Shown here in pieces: positions 55,751 through 63,981 of a DNA stretch of 64,000 bases. The DNA comes from Pseudomonadota bacterium (GTDB lineage Bacteria > Pseudomonadota > Alphaproteobacteria > Acetobacterales > Acetobacteraceae): assembly GCA_021851785.1 (NCBI GenBank), contig JAJZBV010000002.1, forward strand, positions 1 through 64,000, in the 5' to 3' direction. Within the stretch, counting starts at the first letter, position 1; every line of letters starts with the position of its first letter. Position numbers and translations under genes: made by a program. The notes below the pieces were generated by a model. That model made no database searches, was not told the DNA's origin, and saw only the letters and a program-made list of their open reading frames with translations.

Positions 55751-57454
55751 ATGTCCTTTTCCCTCGCGCGGCTGGCCCAGCCACGGCTCTCCCTTCGCCT
55801 GCTCGCGATCGTCGCCGCCTCGCTGGTGTCGCTCGCGATCATCGCCGGCCTCGCGATGGTCGAACAGTATCATGAGATGCTGGACGCCAAGATCGCCAAG
55901 CTCCGCGCGGTAACGGAGGAGGCGCTGTCGGTCGCGACGGTCCTGGAAAAGAAGGTCGAGGCCGGGCAGTTGACGCGCGAGGAGGCGATCAAGCAATTCC
56001 GTGACACCGTCCGCCCGCTACGCTTCGATGGCGGCACCGGCTACATCTTCTCCTATGACATGAATGGCCTGACGCTGATTCTGGGGCCGACGCCGGAGCG
56101 CGAGGGGACCAATCTGTTCGAGGTTCGCGATGCCGAGGGTTTTCCCTTCGTGCAGGAGGAAATCCGCGTCGCCAAAGACGGCGGCGGCACGCTCGCCTAT
56201 CATTATCCCAAGCCGGGGAGCAAAACCGCGCAGCCGAAGATCAGCTATGTCGCGCCGTTCACGCCGTGGAATCTCTATGCCGGCGCCGGGCTCTATACCG
56301 ATGATCTGCGGGCGGCGCTGTGGTCGAAATTTCTTCGCTTCGGTGGCATTATCCTGGCCTTGTTCGCCGCCTCCAGCGTGATCGCCTGGCTGGTCGCGCG
56401 CAGCATCACCCGGCCGCTTTCGCGCTTGCAGCAGCGCATGGGCGAACTCGCCAAGGGCGATCTCGGCGCCGAAATCCCGGGCCATGAGCGCGGCGATGAG
56501 ATTGGCGAGATGGCCCGCGCCGTGGAAGTGTTCCGCCAGAACGCGATCGAGCGGGCGGAACTCCGCGCCGAGCAGGAGCAGCAGGCCAAACGCGCTTCCG
56601 AGGAGCGGCGTCTGGCGCGGCTCGAACTCGCCGACGGATTCGAGCGGAACGCCGGCACGATCGTCGCCGCCGTCGCCGGCGCCGCGACGACGATGCAGAA
56701 CACCGCCCGCGGCATGACCGGCATCGCCGAGGATGCCTCGGCGCAAACCGCGAAAGTCGCCCATGCCGCGGGCGAGGCGAGCCGGAATGTCCAGACCGTC
56801 GCCGCCGCGACCGAGGAATTGAGCGCCTCGATCGGCGAGATCAACCAGCTCGTCAGCCGCTCGGCGGAAACCGCGGCGCGCGGCGTCGCCGAAGCGCGGC
56901 GCACCGACGAGACGGTCAAGAGCCTCGCCGAAAGCGCGCAGAAGATCGGCGATGTCATCATGCTGATCCAGACCATCGCGGCGCAGACCAATCTCCTCGC
57001 GCTCAATGCGACGATCGAGGCGGCGCGCGCCGGCGATGCCGGCAAGGGCTTCGCCGTCGTCGCCTCGGAGGTCAAGAATCTGGCCAACCAAACAGCACGC
57101 GCGACGGAGGAGATCGCCGGCCAGATCGCCACCATCCAAGGGGCGACCAACCAGGCGGTCAGCGCCATCGGCGCGATCGGGGAGATGATCGGGCAGATGA
57201 ACGAGGCGACCACCAGCATCGCCGCCGCGATCGAGGAGCAAGGGGCGGCCACGCGCGAGATCGCCGGCAATGTCGGCCAGGCGGCGCACGGCACCGAAAT
57301 CGTCTCGACCACCATCACCAGCGTTGCCCGCACCTCCTCGGATGCCGGCAACGCCGCCGGCGAGGTTCTGCAAGCGGCCGGCGAACTCTCGACGGAATCG
57401 GCGAAACTCCGCCAGGAAATCGATAATTTTCTGGCAACTTTGCGCGCCGCCTGA
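55751..57454 (+). CDS. Methyl-accepting chemotaxis protein with single Cache domain
   Basis: This 567-residue chemoreceptor has TM1 (~17-38, [20 protein letters not shown]) and a periplasmic single-Cache domain (~45-185: [40 protein letters not shown]). TM2 follows (~197-217). A HAMP domain contains [20 protein letters not shown] and [19 protein letters not shown]. The signalling hairpin has the invariant tip [20 protein letters not shown] then [20 protein letters not shown] (~415-450). It would signal via CheA/CheW encoded elsewhere. The ligand is unknown; Cache domains often bind small organic acids. Confidence 0.92.
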   Translation: MSFSLARLAQPRLSLRLLAIVAASLVSLAIIAGLAMVEQYHEMLDAKIAKLRAVTEEALSVATVLEKKVEAGQLTREEAIKQFRDTVRPLRFDGGTGYIFSYDMNGLTLILGPTPEREGTNLFEVRDAEGFPFVQEEIRVAKDGGGTLAYHYPKPGSKTAQPKISYVAPFTPWNLYAGAGLYTDDLRAALWSKFLRFGGIILALFAASSVIAWLVARSITRPLSRLQQRMGELAKGDLGAEIPGHERGDEIGEMARAVEVFRQNAIERAELRAEQEQQAKRASEERRLARLELADGFERNAGTIVAAVAGAATTMQNTARGMTGIAEDASAQTAKVAHAAGEASRNVQTVAAATEELSASIGEINQLVSRSAETAARGVAEARRTDETVKSLAESAQKIGDVIMLIQTIAAQTNLLALNATIEAARAGDAGKGFAVVASEVKNLANQTARATEEIAGQIATIQGATNQAVSAIGAIGEMIGQMNEATTSIAAAIEEQGAATREIAGNVGQAAHGTEIVSTTITSVARTSSDAGNAAGEVLQAAGELSTESAKLRQEIDNFLATLRAA

Positions 57455-57596
57455 GCGCAGCACCACCCGGCGCGAAGGCGCCGCCGAGGCGGCATGGATC
57501 CCGCCGCGATGTTGGGCCACAGCCCCGCCCCGAGAGAGGCGCGGGCGCTTGCCATGCGCGCGGGGGCAAAAATCCTGGGGATTGCCGCCATTAAAA

Positions 57597-57614
57597 GAAA
57601 CGTTATAATGTTTC
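57597..57614. promoter_or_regulatory. Zur box upstream of znuA
   Basis: GAAACGTTATAATGTTTC is an 18-bp near-perfect palindrome containing the GTTATAAT core of zinc-uptake-regulator boxes. It ends 34 bp before the znuA ATG and TATAAT itself may serve as the -10. It predicts repression of the znuACB operon by zinc-loaded Zur. Confidence 0.85.
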
Positions 57615-57648
57615 CTGTCGGTCCCTCACGCTCCAGGAAACCTCGCCC

Positions 57649-58533
57649 ATGCGGCTCTTTCGCCTGCGTCCCCTCGGTCTTGTCGCCGGTGCTTTTCTCG
57701 TCTCGCTACTGGCGTCCGCCGCCGAGGCGGCCCCGATCGGGGTGGTGGCTGCGGAGAATTTTTATGGCGATGTCGCGCGCCAGATCGGCGGCGGCGGCGT
57801 CTCGGTCACCAGCATTCTCGAAAACCCGAACCAGGATCCGCATCTTTTCGAAGCCAGCCCATCGGTCGCGCGGGCGGTCGCGGCCGCGAGAATCGTCGTC
57901 TACAGCGGCATCGATTATGATCCGTGGATGGAAAAGCTGATCGCCGCGTCACCGGGAGAGCGGAGCGTCATCGTCGTCGCCGCGCTGATCGGGCGCAAGA
58001 GTGGCGACAACCCGCATATCTGGTACGATCCCGCCACCATGCGTATCTTTGCCGCGCGTTTCGCCGCCGCCGTCGGCGCCGCCGATCCTGCCCACAAGGC
58101 CGATTTCGCCGCCAATCTGGCACGTTTTGACGCCTCGCTCGCCCCGCTCGAGGCCAAGATCGCGGCGTTGCGCGCCCGTCTCGCGGGCACGCCGGTGACG
58201 GCGACCGAGCCGGTGTTCGGCGAGATGTTCGCCCGCCTCGGCATGGTGGTCCGCGACATGCCCTTCCAGATGGCGGTGATGAACGATACCGAGCCGGCGG
58301 CGAAGGATGTCGCCGCGTTCGAAAACGACCTCCGCCAGCATCGCGTGCGCCTGCTGGTCTATAATGCCCAGGCCAGCGATCCGGTGGCCGAGAAGATGGA
58401 GAAGATCGCGCGCCAATCCGGTGTCCCCGTCGTCGGCGCGAGCGAGACCGAGCCGCCGGGCAAGGATTATCAGCATTGGGTGGCGGCGGAACTCGACGCC
58501 GTCGATCACGCTCTGCCGGCCGCAAGTCATTGA
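57649..58533 (+). CDS. znuA: Zinc ABC transporter substrate-binding protein
   Basis: This 294-residue periplasmic binding protein of cluster A-I has a signal peptide (1-~28, SAAEA). It has ENPNQDPHLFEASPSVARAV with the first metal His (~64), VVYSGIDYDPWMEKL, NPHIWYDPATMRIFA with the second His, and TATEPVFGEMFARLG. There is no His-rich loop, unlike E. coli ZnuA. The Zur box upstream supports zinc as substrate. Its stop overlaps the TTG start of znuC. Confidence 0.9.
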   Translation: MRLFRLRPLGLVAGAFLVSLLASAAEAAPIGVVAAENFYGDVARQIGGGGVSVTSILENPNQDPHLFEASPSVARAVAAARIVVYSGIDYDPWMEKLIAASPGERSVIVVAALIGRKSGDNPHIWYDPATMRIFAARFAAAVGAADPAHKADFAANLARFDASLAPLEAKIAALRARLAGTPVTATEPVFGEMFARLGMVVRDMPFQMAVMNDTEPAAKDVAAFENDLRQHRVRLLVYNAQASDPVAEKMEKIARQSGVPVVGASETEPPGKDYQHWVAAELDAVDHALPAASH

Positions 58534-59354
58534 CAATTCTGGCCTTCACTAACGTGACCCTGGCGCTCGGCGGGCGGGAGGTTTTGCGCGGCATCGATCT
58601 CGCGATCGCGGCGGGGGAGTTCATCGGCCTTCTCGGCCCGAACGGCGCCGGGAAGACGACGCTGCTCCGCGCCGCGCTCGGCCTCCTTCCGCCGCGGAAG
58701 GGCGAGATCCGCGTGTTCGGCGCGCCGGCGCGGCGGGGGAATCCGGCGATCGGCACCATCCCGCAAAGCCGCGCTTTCCCCGGCGCGATGCGGCTTTCGG
58801 GCTATGATCTGGTCGCCGGCGTGGTGCGCGGCCATCGCCTCGGCTTGCCCATCCTCGGTCGCGACGGGCGGCTTGAGGTCGCGCGGGCGCTGGAGCGGGT
58901 CGGGGCGAGCGAATTGGCGCGCCGTCCGCTCGGCGAACTCTCCGGCGGCGAGCGCCAGCGCCTGCTGCTCGCCCAGGCGCTGATCGGCCGGCCGCGTTTG
59001 CTGCTCCTCGACGAGCCGCTGGTCAATCTCGACCCGCGGCATCAGCGGGAGATCGTCGCCCTGGTGCGCGACGTCCAGCGTGATTTCGGCCTGACGGTGA
59101 TTTTCGCCACCCACGAGATCAACCCGCTGCTCGGCGCGCTCGATCGGGTGCTCTATCTCGGCGGCGGCGCGGCGGCGCTCGGGACGGTCGAGGCGGTGAT
59201 CACCGGCCCGGTGCTGTCCCGCCTTTACGGCGCGCCGATCGAGGTGGTGCGGCTCGGCGGGCGGATTTTCGTCTTCTCCGGCGCGGCCAACCTCGAAGCC
59301 GAGGCGCATCTTCATGAAGACGGGGTATCCCACGCCCATGCGCCCCATGCTTGA
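58530..59354 (+). CDS. znuC: Zinc ABC transporter ATP-binding protein
   Basis: This 274-residue ATPase has Walker A GLLGPNGAGKTTLLRAAL (~34-51), Q-loop GTIPQSRAF, signature GELSGGERQRLLLAQA and Walker B PRLLLLDEPLVNLDPRHQRE, then IFATHEINPLLGALD. The C-terminus is His-rich (AEAHLHEDGVSHAHAPHA), plausibly a cytosolic zinc-sensing tail. The start is a TTG at 58530 overlapping the znuA stop as TTGA; no ATG fits upstream of Walker A. It overlaps znuB. Confidence 0.9.
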   Translation: MTILAFTNVTLALGGREVLRGIDLAIAAGEFIGLLGPNGAGKTTLLRAALGLLPPRKGEIRVFGAPARRGNPAIGTIPQSRAFPGAMRLSGYDLVAGVVRGHRLGLPILGRDGRLEVARALERVGASELARRPLGELSGGERQRLLLAQALIGRPRLLLLDEPLVNLDPRHQREIVALVRDVQRDFGLTVIFATHEINPLLGALDRVLYLGGGAAALGTVEAVITGPVLSRLYGAPIEVVRLGGRIFVFSGAANLEAEAHLHEDGVSHAHAPHA

Positions 59355-60156
59355 CTACGATTTCATGCGGAACGCCTTCGCCGCCGCCGGCATCGTCGCC
59401 GTCACGGCGGGGATCACCGGGTATTTCCTGGTGCTGCGCGGGCAGAGTTTTGCCGGCCACGCCCTTTCCCATGTCGGCTTCACCGGAGCGACCGGAGCGG
59501 CGCTGTTCGGCGCGGCACCGCTCGCCGGGCTGATCGTCGCGACGCTGCTGGCCGGGCTCGGGATGGGGGCGCTCGGCGTCGACCGCGCGAGCCGCGATGT
59601 CGCGATCGGCATGGTGCTCGCGTTCGCGCTCGGGCTCGGGATGCTGTTTCTGCATTTCTTCACCTCATACGCGACCGTCGCGACCGCGCTTCTGTTCGGC
59701 AATGTGCTGGCGGTGGAGCGGGGGACGATCGCGTTGCTCGCCGCTCTTGGCGGCGGTGCGCTCGCCGCGCTCGCGGTGATCTCGCGCCCGCTGCTGTTCG
59801 CGAGCCTGCAGCCCGAACTCGCCGAGGCCAAGGGGGTTTCGCTCCGGCTCCACGCGGTGCTGTTTCTCGCCATCATCGCCGTGGCCACGGCGCTGGCGGC
59901 GGAGGTGGTCGGCGTGTTGCTGGTGTTCACCTTGCTGGTCGGGCCGGCGGCGGCGGCGATGCCTGCGACGCGCCATGTCGCGACCGGGGTTGCGCTGGCC
60001 GCAACGCTGGCCCTCGCCGAAGCCTGGGGCGGCCTCGCCCTTGCTTATTACACCGATTGGCCGGCAAGTTTCGCGATCACCCTGCTCAGCGCGGGCGCCT
60101 ACGCGCTCGCCCATCTCGGCCCCGAGGCTCTGGCGCGGCTTCGCGGGCGGCGCTAA
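59338..60156 (+). CDS. znuB: Zinc ABC transporter permease
   Basis: This ~272-residue permease of the ZnuB/ABC-3 family has eight or so hydrophobic segments. Motifs are MLDYDFMRNAFAAAGIVAVT, YFLVLRGQSFAGHALSHVGF (~30-49, the family signature), AIGMVLAFALGLGMLFLHFF and VVGVLLVFTLLVGPAAAAMP. ATGs at 59314, 59338 and 59347 are possible; I chose 59338. All overlap the znuC 3' end, implying coupled translation within znuACB. Confidence 0.9.
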   Translation: MRPMLDYDFMRNAFAAAGIVAVTAGITGYFLVLRGQSFAGHALSHVGFTGATGAALFGAAPLAGLIVATLLAGLGMGALGVDRASRDVAIGMVLAFALGLGMLFLHFFTSYATVATALLFGNVLAVERGTIALLAALGGGALAALAVISRPLLFASLQPELAEAKGVSLRLHAVLFLAIIAVATALAAEVVGVLLVFTLLVGPAAAAMPATRHVATGVALAATLALAEAWGGLALAYYTDWPASFAITLLSAGAYALAHLGPEALARLRGRR

Positions 60157-60211
60157 TAAAGGGCAAAGCGGCTGTCGTTTCGCCCGGCCCGAGAGGGCGG
60201 GGAGGGGGCGA

Positions 60212-61396
60212 GTGGCCGCGCGAAACGGGTGGGAAGCCGCCGTGACGACATTCCAGCAACGCCGTCTCGGCGTCATGGCGGCCGGCTTCGGCACCTTCAT
60301 CAATCTTTACACCACCCAGGCGATTCTTGCGGTTCTCGCCGGCGCCTATGGTGTGCCGCTCGCCGAAACCGGCCTCACCGTCACCGCGCCGCTCGCCGCC
60401 GTCGCGATCGTTGCCCCCTTCGTCGGCTCGATTTCGGATCGGCTGGGGCGCAAGCGGCTGATCGTCGGCGCCGGCTTTCTCCTCGCGCTGCCGACGCTCG
60501 CCATCGCGTTCGCGCCGAGTTTTGCCACCCTGATCGCGTTTCGTTTCGCGCAAGGGCTGCTGCTGCCGTTCATCTTCGCGGTGACGATCGCCTATATCGG
60601 CGATGAGGCGACGGATGCGGAGAATATCAGCCTCGCCGGCAATTATTCCATCGGCACCATTCTCGGCGGGTTCTGTGGCCGGCTCGTCGCCGGCTACACC
60701 GCGGCGCTGATCGGCTGGCGGGCCGGGTTCATCGTCCTCGCCGCGCTCACCGCCACGGCGGCGCTGATCGTCGCGCTGTTCCTCCCATCCGAGCGGCGTT
60801 TCCGCCCGCAGCGCGGCTTCCGCGCCGCCCTCGACGGATTTGCCGCCCATCTCGTCAACCGGCGCCTGATCGCGACCTATGCCGCCGGCTTCGCGGTGTT
60901 GTTCTCGATCGTCGCGACCTTCACCTTCGTCAATTTCCTGCTGGCGGCGCCGCCTTATCGGCTCGGTCCGGCGCAGCTCAGCAACGTGTTCGCGACCTAT
61001 CTGGTATCACTCATCTCGACGCCGCTGGCGACGCGGCTCGCTATCCGCTTCGGCCGGCGCGTGACCCTGGCACTTGCGGCGTTGGTCGGGATCGCCGGGC
61101 TGCTGCTGACGCTCGCGGCACCACTCGGCTGGATCGTCGCCGGGCTCTCGCTCGGGGTGGGTGGGATGTTCATCGAACAGGTGATGGCGCTCGGCTTCAT
61201 CGGTGCGGTGGCGGCGCGGGCGAAATCCACCGCCGTCGGGCTCTATGTCACGTTCTATTATATTGGCGGCAGCCTCGGCGGCCTGTTGCCGGCGGGGATC
61301 TGGCACGCCGCCGGCTGGCCGGGCTGTGTCGCCCTCGTGGTCATCGTCCAGCTCATCATGCTGGCGATCGCGCTGCCGTTCTGGCGCCCGCTCTGA
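60212..61396 (+). CDS. MFS transporter (YnfM-like)
   Basis: This ~394-residue major facilitator has 12 predicted helices. N-terminal FGTFINLYTTQAILAVLAGA and VGSISDRLGRKRLIVGAGFL (motif A, ~75-95) are followed by FAQGLLLPFIFAVTIAYIGD and AGNYSIGTILGGFCGRLVAG. C-terminal FYYIGGSLGGLLPAGIWHAA resembles YnfM/drug-type exporters. GTG 60212 has GGAGGGGG six bases upstream; GTG 60242 is an alternative. It follows znuB by ~55 bp and could be in its operon. The substrate is unknown. Confidence 0.82.
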   Translation: MAARNGWEAAVTTFQQRRLGVMAAGFGTFINLYTTQAILAVLAGAYGVPLAETGLTVTAPLAAVAIVAPFVGSISDRLGRKRLIVGAGFLLALPTLAIAFAPSFATLIAFRFAQGLLLPFIFAVTIAYIGDEATDAENISLAGNYSIGTILGGFCGRLVAGYTAALIGWRAGFIVLAALTATAALIVALFLPSERRFRPQRGFRAALDGFAAHLVNRRLIATYAAGFAVLFSIVATFTFVNFLLAAPPYRLGPAQLSNVFATYLVSLISTPLATRLAIRFGRRVTLALAALVGIAGLLLTLAAPLGWIVAGLSLGVGGMFIEQVMALGFIGAVAARAKSTAVGLYVTFYYIGGSLGGLLPAGIWHAAGWPGCVALVVIVQLIMLAIALPFWRPL

Positions 61397-61432
61397 AGAG
61401 AAAGTCGTTCTTTTTCAAAAGGATTTTTTCCC

Positions 61433-61497
61433 GTTGGGCAGTGCCTGCGGCACTGCCGCTCCGAGAAGCCGGGAAGAAAGTCTTTTTGCTTCTTTTT
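61433..61497. repeat. Dispersed stem-loop repeat, copy 2
   Basis: This 65-bp segment is the inverse complement of the core at 18185-18267. It includes GGCAGTGCC/GGCACTGCC, a perfect 9-bp stem with a 3-nt loop, and the words CCGAGAAGCCGGGAAGAAAG and TCTTTTTGCTTCTTTTT. It lies, like copy 1, between two convergent genes (the MFS transporter and a small lipoprotein). Confidence 0.75.
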
Positions 61498-61526
61498 CGG
61501 AAGTCAAAAGAAGCTTTTTTTATTTT
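61488..61526 (+). terminator. Intrinsic terminator of the MFS transporter gene
   Basis: GCTTCTTTT (61488-61496) pairs with AAAAGAAGC (61506-61514), followed by TTTTTTTATTTT. The stem partly overlaps the dispersed repeat copy 2. On the opposite strand the A/T flanks may also end the leftward lipoprotein transcript. Confidence 0.8.
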
Positions 61527-61529
61527 CTC

Positions 61530-61649
61530 TCAGTACCCCATGTGCTGCTGCATGGTTTCATTGTCCGGCACCACCGGCTGGTTCCGGTTGGCGCAGCCGA
61601 GGGTCAGGCCGAGGGACGCCAGCATCAGCGTCCAGAGAATCAGTTTCAT
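61530..61649 (-). CDS. Micro-lipoprotein 1 (39 aa)
   Basis: This short ORF encodes MKLILWTLMLASLGLTLGCA followed by NRNQPVVPDNETMQQHMGY and a stop. It is a typical lipoprotein: Lys after Met, hydrophobic helix, lipobox LTLGC (Cys19), then a 20-residue polar tail. A GGGAGAGCAAGG ribosome binding site precedes the ATG. It shares the Met-Gly-Tyr ending with the next gene upstream. It is the third of three small lipoprotein genes read leftwards after nrdA. The function is unknown. Confidence 0.65.
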   Translation of the reverse strand: MKLILWTLMLASLGLTLGCANRNQPVVPDNETMQQHMGY

Positions 61650-61688
61650 CCTTGCTCTCCCGTTGTTGCGCGCCAAGAATCGCCGACG

Positions 61689-61814
61689 TCAATACCCCAT
61701 GCGCGGCATCTGGCCGGGCACCGGCTGCTGCTGGTCCTGGGATTGCGGCGCCGGTTGCTGGCAGGCAGCCAGACCGATCATCACCACCAGCGCGGCCCAA
61801 GGCATTGATTTCAC
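61689..61814 (-). CDS. Micro-lipoprotein 2 (41 aa)
   Basis: This short ORF encodes MKSMPWAALVVMIGLAACQQ, a Gln/Pro-rich stretch PAPQSQDQQQPVPGQ and the end MPRMGY. The lipobox is GLAAC (Cys18). The start is GTG 61814 (ATG 61805 is possible). The mature peptide would be only ~24 residues. The Met-Gly-Tyr end matches micro-lipoprotein 1, suggesting they are paralogues. It lies between the other two small lipoprotein genes with gaps of 39 and 16 bp. Confidence 0.65.
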   Translation of the reverse strand: MKSMPWAALVVMIGLAACQQPAPQSQDQQQPVPGQMPRMGY

Positions 61815-61830
61815 AAAAAACCCCCATGCA

Positions 61831-61971
61831 CTACATTCCGTGTAGCGGCGGCAACGCCCCAGGCACCGCCGGCGCCTCCGAAGGAGATGGCGGCGCGGTC
61901 TGATGGCGGCAAGAGGCGAAGACGGTAAGTCCGGCGATCAAAACTACGCGAAGGAAAAGGCTGACCGTCAT
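61831..61971 (-). CDS. Micro-lipoprotein 3 (46 aa)
   Basis: This short ORF encodes MTVSLFLRVVLIAGLTVFAS, then CRHQTAPPSPSEAPAVPGAL and PPLHGM. The lipobox is VFASC (Cys21) and a Pro/Ala-rich tail follows. A good ribosome binding site (GGGAGGG, 7 bases before the ATG) supports translation. It starts 50 bp after the nrdA stop on the same strand and is the first of three tandem micro-lipoproteins, so it may be co-transcribed with nrdA. The function is unknown. Confidence 0.65.
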   Translation of the reverse strand: MTVSLFLRVVLIAGLTVFASCRHQTAPPSPSEAPAVPGALPPLHGM

Positions 61972-62021
61972 GGCGACCCTCCCGGTTTTGCCTCCCGCGC
62001 CGGGTAAAAAAACGCTCTATC

Positions 62022-63845
62022 TCATTGGCAGGCGAGGCATTCCTCATAATCGGCGACCCGCGCGGCCGGCGGCGCGGGCTGGAGTTCCTCCGGGCGCACC
62101 GCTTTCTCGCTGACATTGTCGGCGCGCTGGATGGAAAGCGAGCGGCAATAATAGAGCGATTTCAGGCCGCGCTTCCAGGCCAGCATATGGATCTGGTGCA
62201 GATCGCGCTTATGGACATTGGCGGGGAGGAAGATATTGACCGACTGGCTCTGACAGACGAACGGCGTGCGGTCGGCGGCGTGCTCGACCACCCAGCGCTG
62301 ATCGAGTTCGAACGCGGTTTTGTACACCGCCTTTTCGTGCTCGGTAAGAAAATCGAGGTGCTGCACGCTGCCTTTGTTCAGCGTGATCGAGGACCACACG
62401 GCATCGTTGTCATGCCCCTTTTCCGCGAGCAAGGCCTGGAGATGGCGGTTGCGCACGATGAAGCTGCCGGAGAGAGTCTTCTGGAGAAAGACATTGGCGG
62501 CGATCGGCTCGATCCCGGGGCTCGCATTGCCGGCGATGATCGAGATCGAGGCGGTCGGCGCGATCGCGATCTTGTTCGAGAAACGCTCGGAAAAACCATA
62601 CTCGGCGGCGTCGGGGCAGGGGCCGCGTTCCTCGGCGAGGAGGCGCGAGGCGGCGTCCGCCTGGGCGCGGATATGCTGGAACATGCGCTTGTTCCAGACC
62701 TTGGCGATGACGCTCTCGAAGGGCACGTGTTGCGATTGCAGGAAGGAATGGAAACCCATCACCCCGAGCCCGACCGAGCGCTCGCGCAGCGCCGCATATT
62801 TCGCCCGCGCCATGCTCTCCGGGGCGCGATCGATGAAATCCTGCAAGACATTGTCGAGGAAACGCATCAGATCCTCGATGAAGAGGGGATGGTCCTTCCA
62901 CGCGAGCCAGTGTTCGAGATTGACCGACGACAGGCAGCAGACGGCGGTGCGCTGGCGCCCGTGCTGGTCGATCCCGGTCGGCAGGGTGATCTCCGAGCAG
63001 AGATTGGAGGTTTTGACCTCGAGCCCGGCGAGTTTCTGATGCTCGGGGCGGAGCCGGTTCACCTGGTCGGAGAAGATCAGGTAAGGCTCGCCGGTTTCGA
63101 CGCGGGCGGTGAGGATCCTGATCCAGAGCGCGCGGGCGGAGATGCCGCGCACCACCGCGCCGTCTTTCGGCGAGACCAGCGGCCAGGGCTCATCCGCCTC
63201 GACCGCGCGCATGAAGGCGTCCGAGACCAGGATGCCATGATGGAGATTGAGCGCCTTGCGATTGGGATCGCCGCCGGTCGGGCGGCGGATTTCGACGAAC
63301 TCCTCGATCTCGGGATGCGAGACCGGCAGATAGACCGCCGCCGAGCCGCGCCGGAGGCTGCCCTGCGAGATCGCCAGCGTCAGGCTGTCCATCACCCGGA
63401 TGAACGGGATCACCCCCGAGGTTTTGCCGTTCTGCCCGACTTTCTCGCCGATCGAGCGCAGATTCCCCCAATAGCTCCCGATCCCGCCGCCCTTGGAGGC
63501 GAGCCAGACGTTTTCGTTCCAGAGATCGACGATGCCGTCCAGACTGTCGGACGCCTCGTTCAGAAAGCAGGAAATCGGCAGGCCGCGCGCGGTGCCGCCA
63601 TTGGAGAGCACCGGGGTCGCCGGCATGAACCAGAGCCGGCTCATATAGTCATAGAGCCGCTGCGCGTGCCCCGAATCATCACCGTAATAGCTCGCGACGC
63701 GGGCGAAGAGATCCTGATAGCCCTCGCCGGGCAGCAGATAGCGGTCATCGAGGGTGGCGCGGCCGAAATCGGTGAGCAGCGCATCGCGGGCGCGATCGAC
63801 ATGGATTTGCTGGCGCCCGGGCAATTGGATATCGGTATCGAGCAC
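62022..63845 (-). CDS. nrdA: Class I ribonucleotide reductase alpha subunit
   Basis: This subunit reduces NDPs to dNDPs. The 607-residue protein lacks the N-terminal ATP-cone and begins near the catalytic domain. Active-site residues are visible: redox Cys in GLPISCFLNEASDSLD, the thiyl triad in KTSNLCSEITLPTG (N-x-C-x-E), the partner Cys in TAVCCLSSVNLEH, the tyrosine dyad in LKSLYYCRSLS for radical transfer from NrdB, and the C-terminal CxxC in EECLACQ for thioredoxin or glutaredoxin. No nrdB is next to it in the window; downstream are three micro-lipoproteins. Confidence 0.93.
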   Translation of the reverse strand: MLDTDIQLPGRQQIHVDRARDALLTDFGRATLDDRYLLPGEGYQDLFARVASYYGDDSGHAQRLYDYMSRLWFMPATPVLSNGGTARGLPISCFLNEASDSLDGIVDLWNENVWLASKGGGIGSYWGNLRSIGEKVGQNGKTSGVIPFIRVMDSLTLAISQGSLRRGSAAVYLPVSHPEIEEFVEIRRPTGGDPNRKALNLHHGILVSDAFMRAVEADEPWPLVSPKDGAVVRGISARALWIRILTARVETGEPYLIFSDQVNRLRPEHQKLAGLEVKTSNLCSEITLPTGIDQHGRQRTAVCCLSSVNLEHWLAWKDHPLFIEDLMRFLDNVLQDFIDRAPESMARAKYAALRERSVGLGVMGFHSFLQSQHVPFESVIAKVWNKRMFQHIRAQADAASRLLAEERGPCPDAAEYGFSERFSNKIAIAPTASISIIAGNASPGIEPIAANVFLQKTLSGSFIVRNRHLQALLAEKGHDNDAVWSSITLNKGSVQHLDFLTEHEKAVYKTAFELDQRWVVEHAADRTPFVCQSQSVNIFLPANVHKRDLHQIHMLAWKRGLKSLYYCRSLSIQRADNVSEKAVRPEELQPAPPAARVADYEECLACQ

Positions 63846-63910
63846 GGCTTTTCCCTCTTGCGATTCTACCCGCTGAGCGCCCTATCCTGCCGTAAAATCC
63901 CCCCGCGTCA

Positions 63911-63942
63911 ATCTATATCTTGAGTTGTTAATCGCGATTAAC
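63911..63942. promoter_or_regulatory. nrdA upstream region: NrdR-like box and palindrome
   Basis: About 70-100 bp upstream of nrdA, CTATATCTTGAGT (63913-63925) resembles an alphaproteobacterial NrdR box. Next to it GTTAATCGCGATTAAC (63927-63942) is a perfect 16-bp palindrome. It includes TTAA-N6-TTAA, close to but not equal to the CtrA spacing of seven. Both assignments are tentative. Confidence 0.4.
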
Positions 63943-63953
63943 CACTACCCCTG

Positions 63954-63981
63954 GGAAATCGCGCCGATGCGCGCGATTTCC
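63954..63981. repeat. 11-bp perfect inverted repeat at the right edge
   Basis: GGAAATCGCGC (63954-63964) pairs with GCGCGATTTCC (63971-63981) around CGATGC. No T-run follows on either strand. It may be a leader stem-loop or operator of a gene starting beyond the window. Confidence 0.6.
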
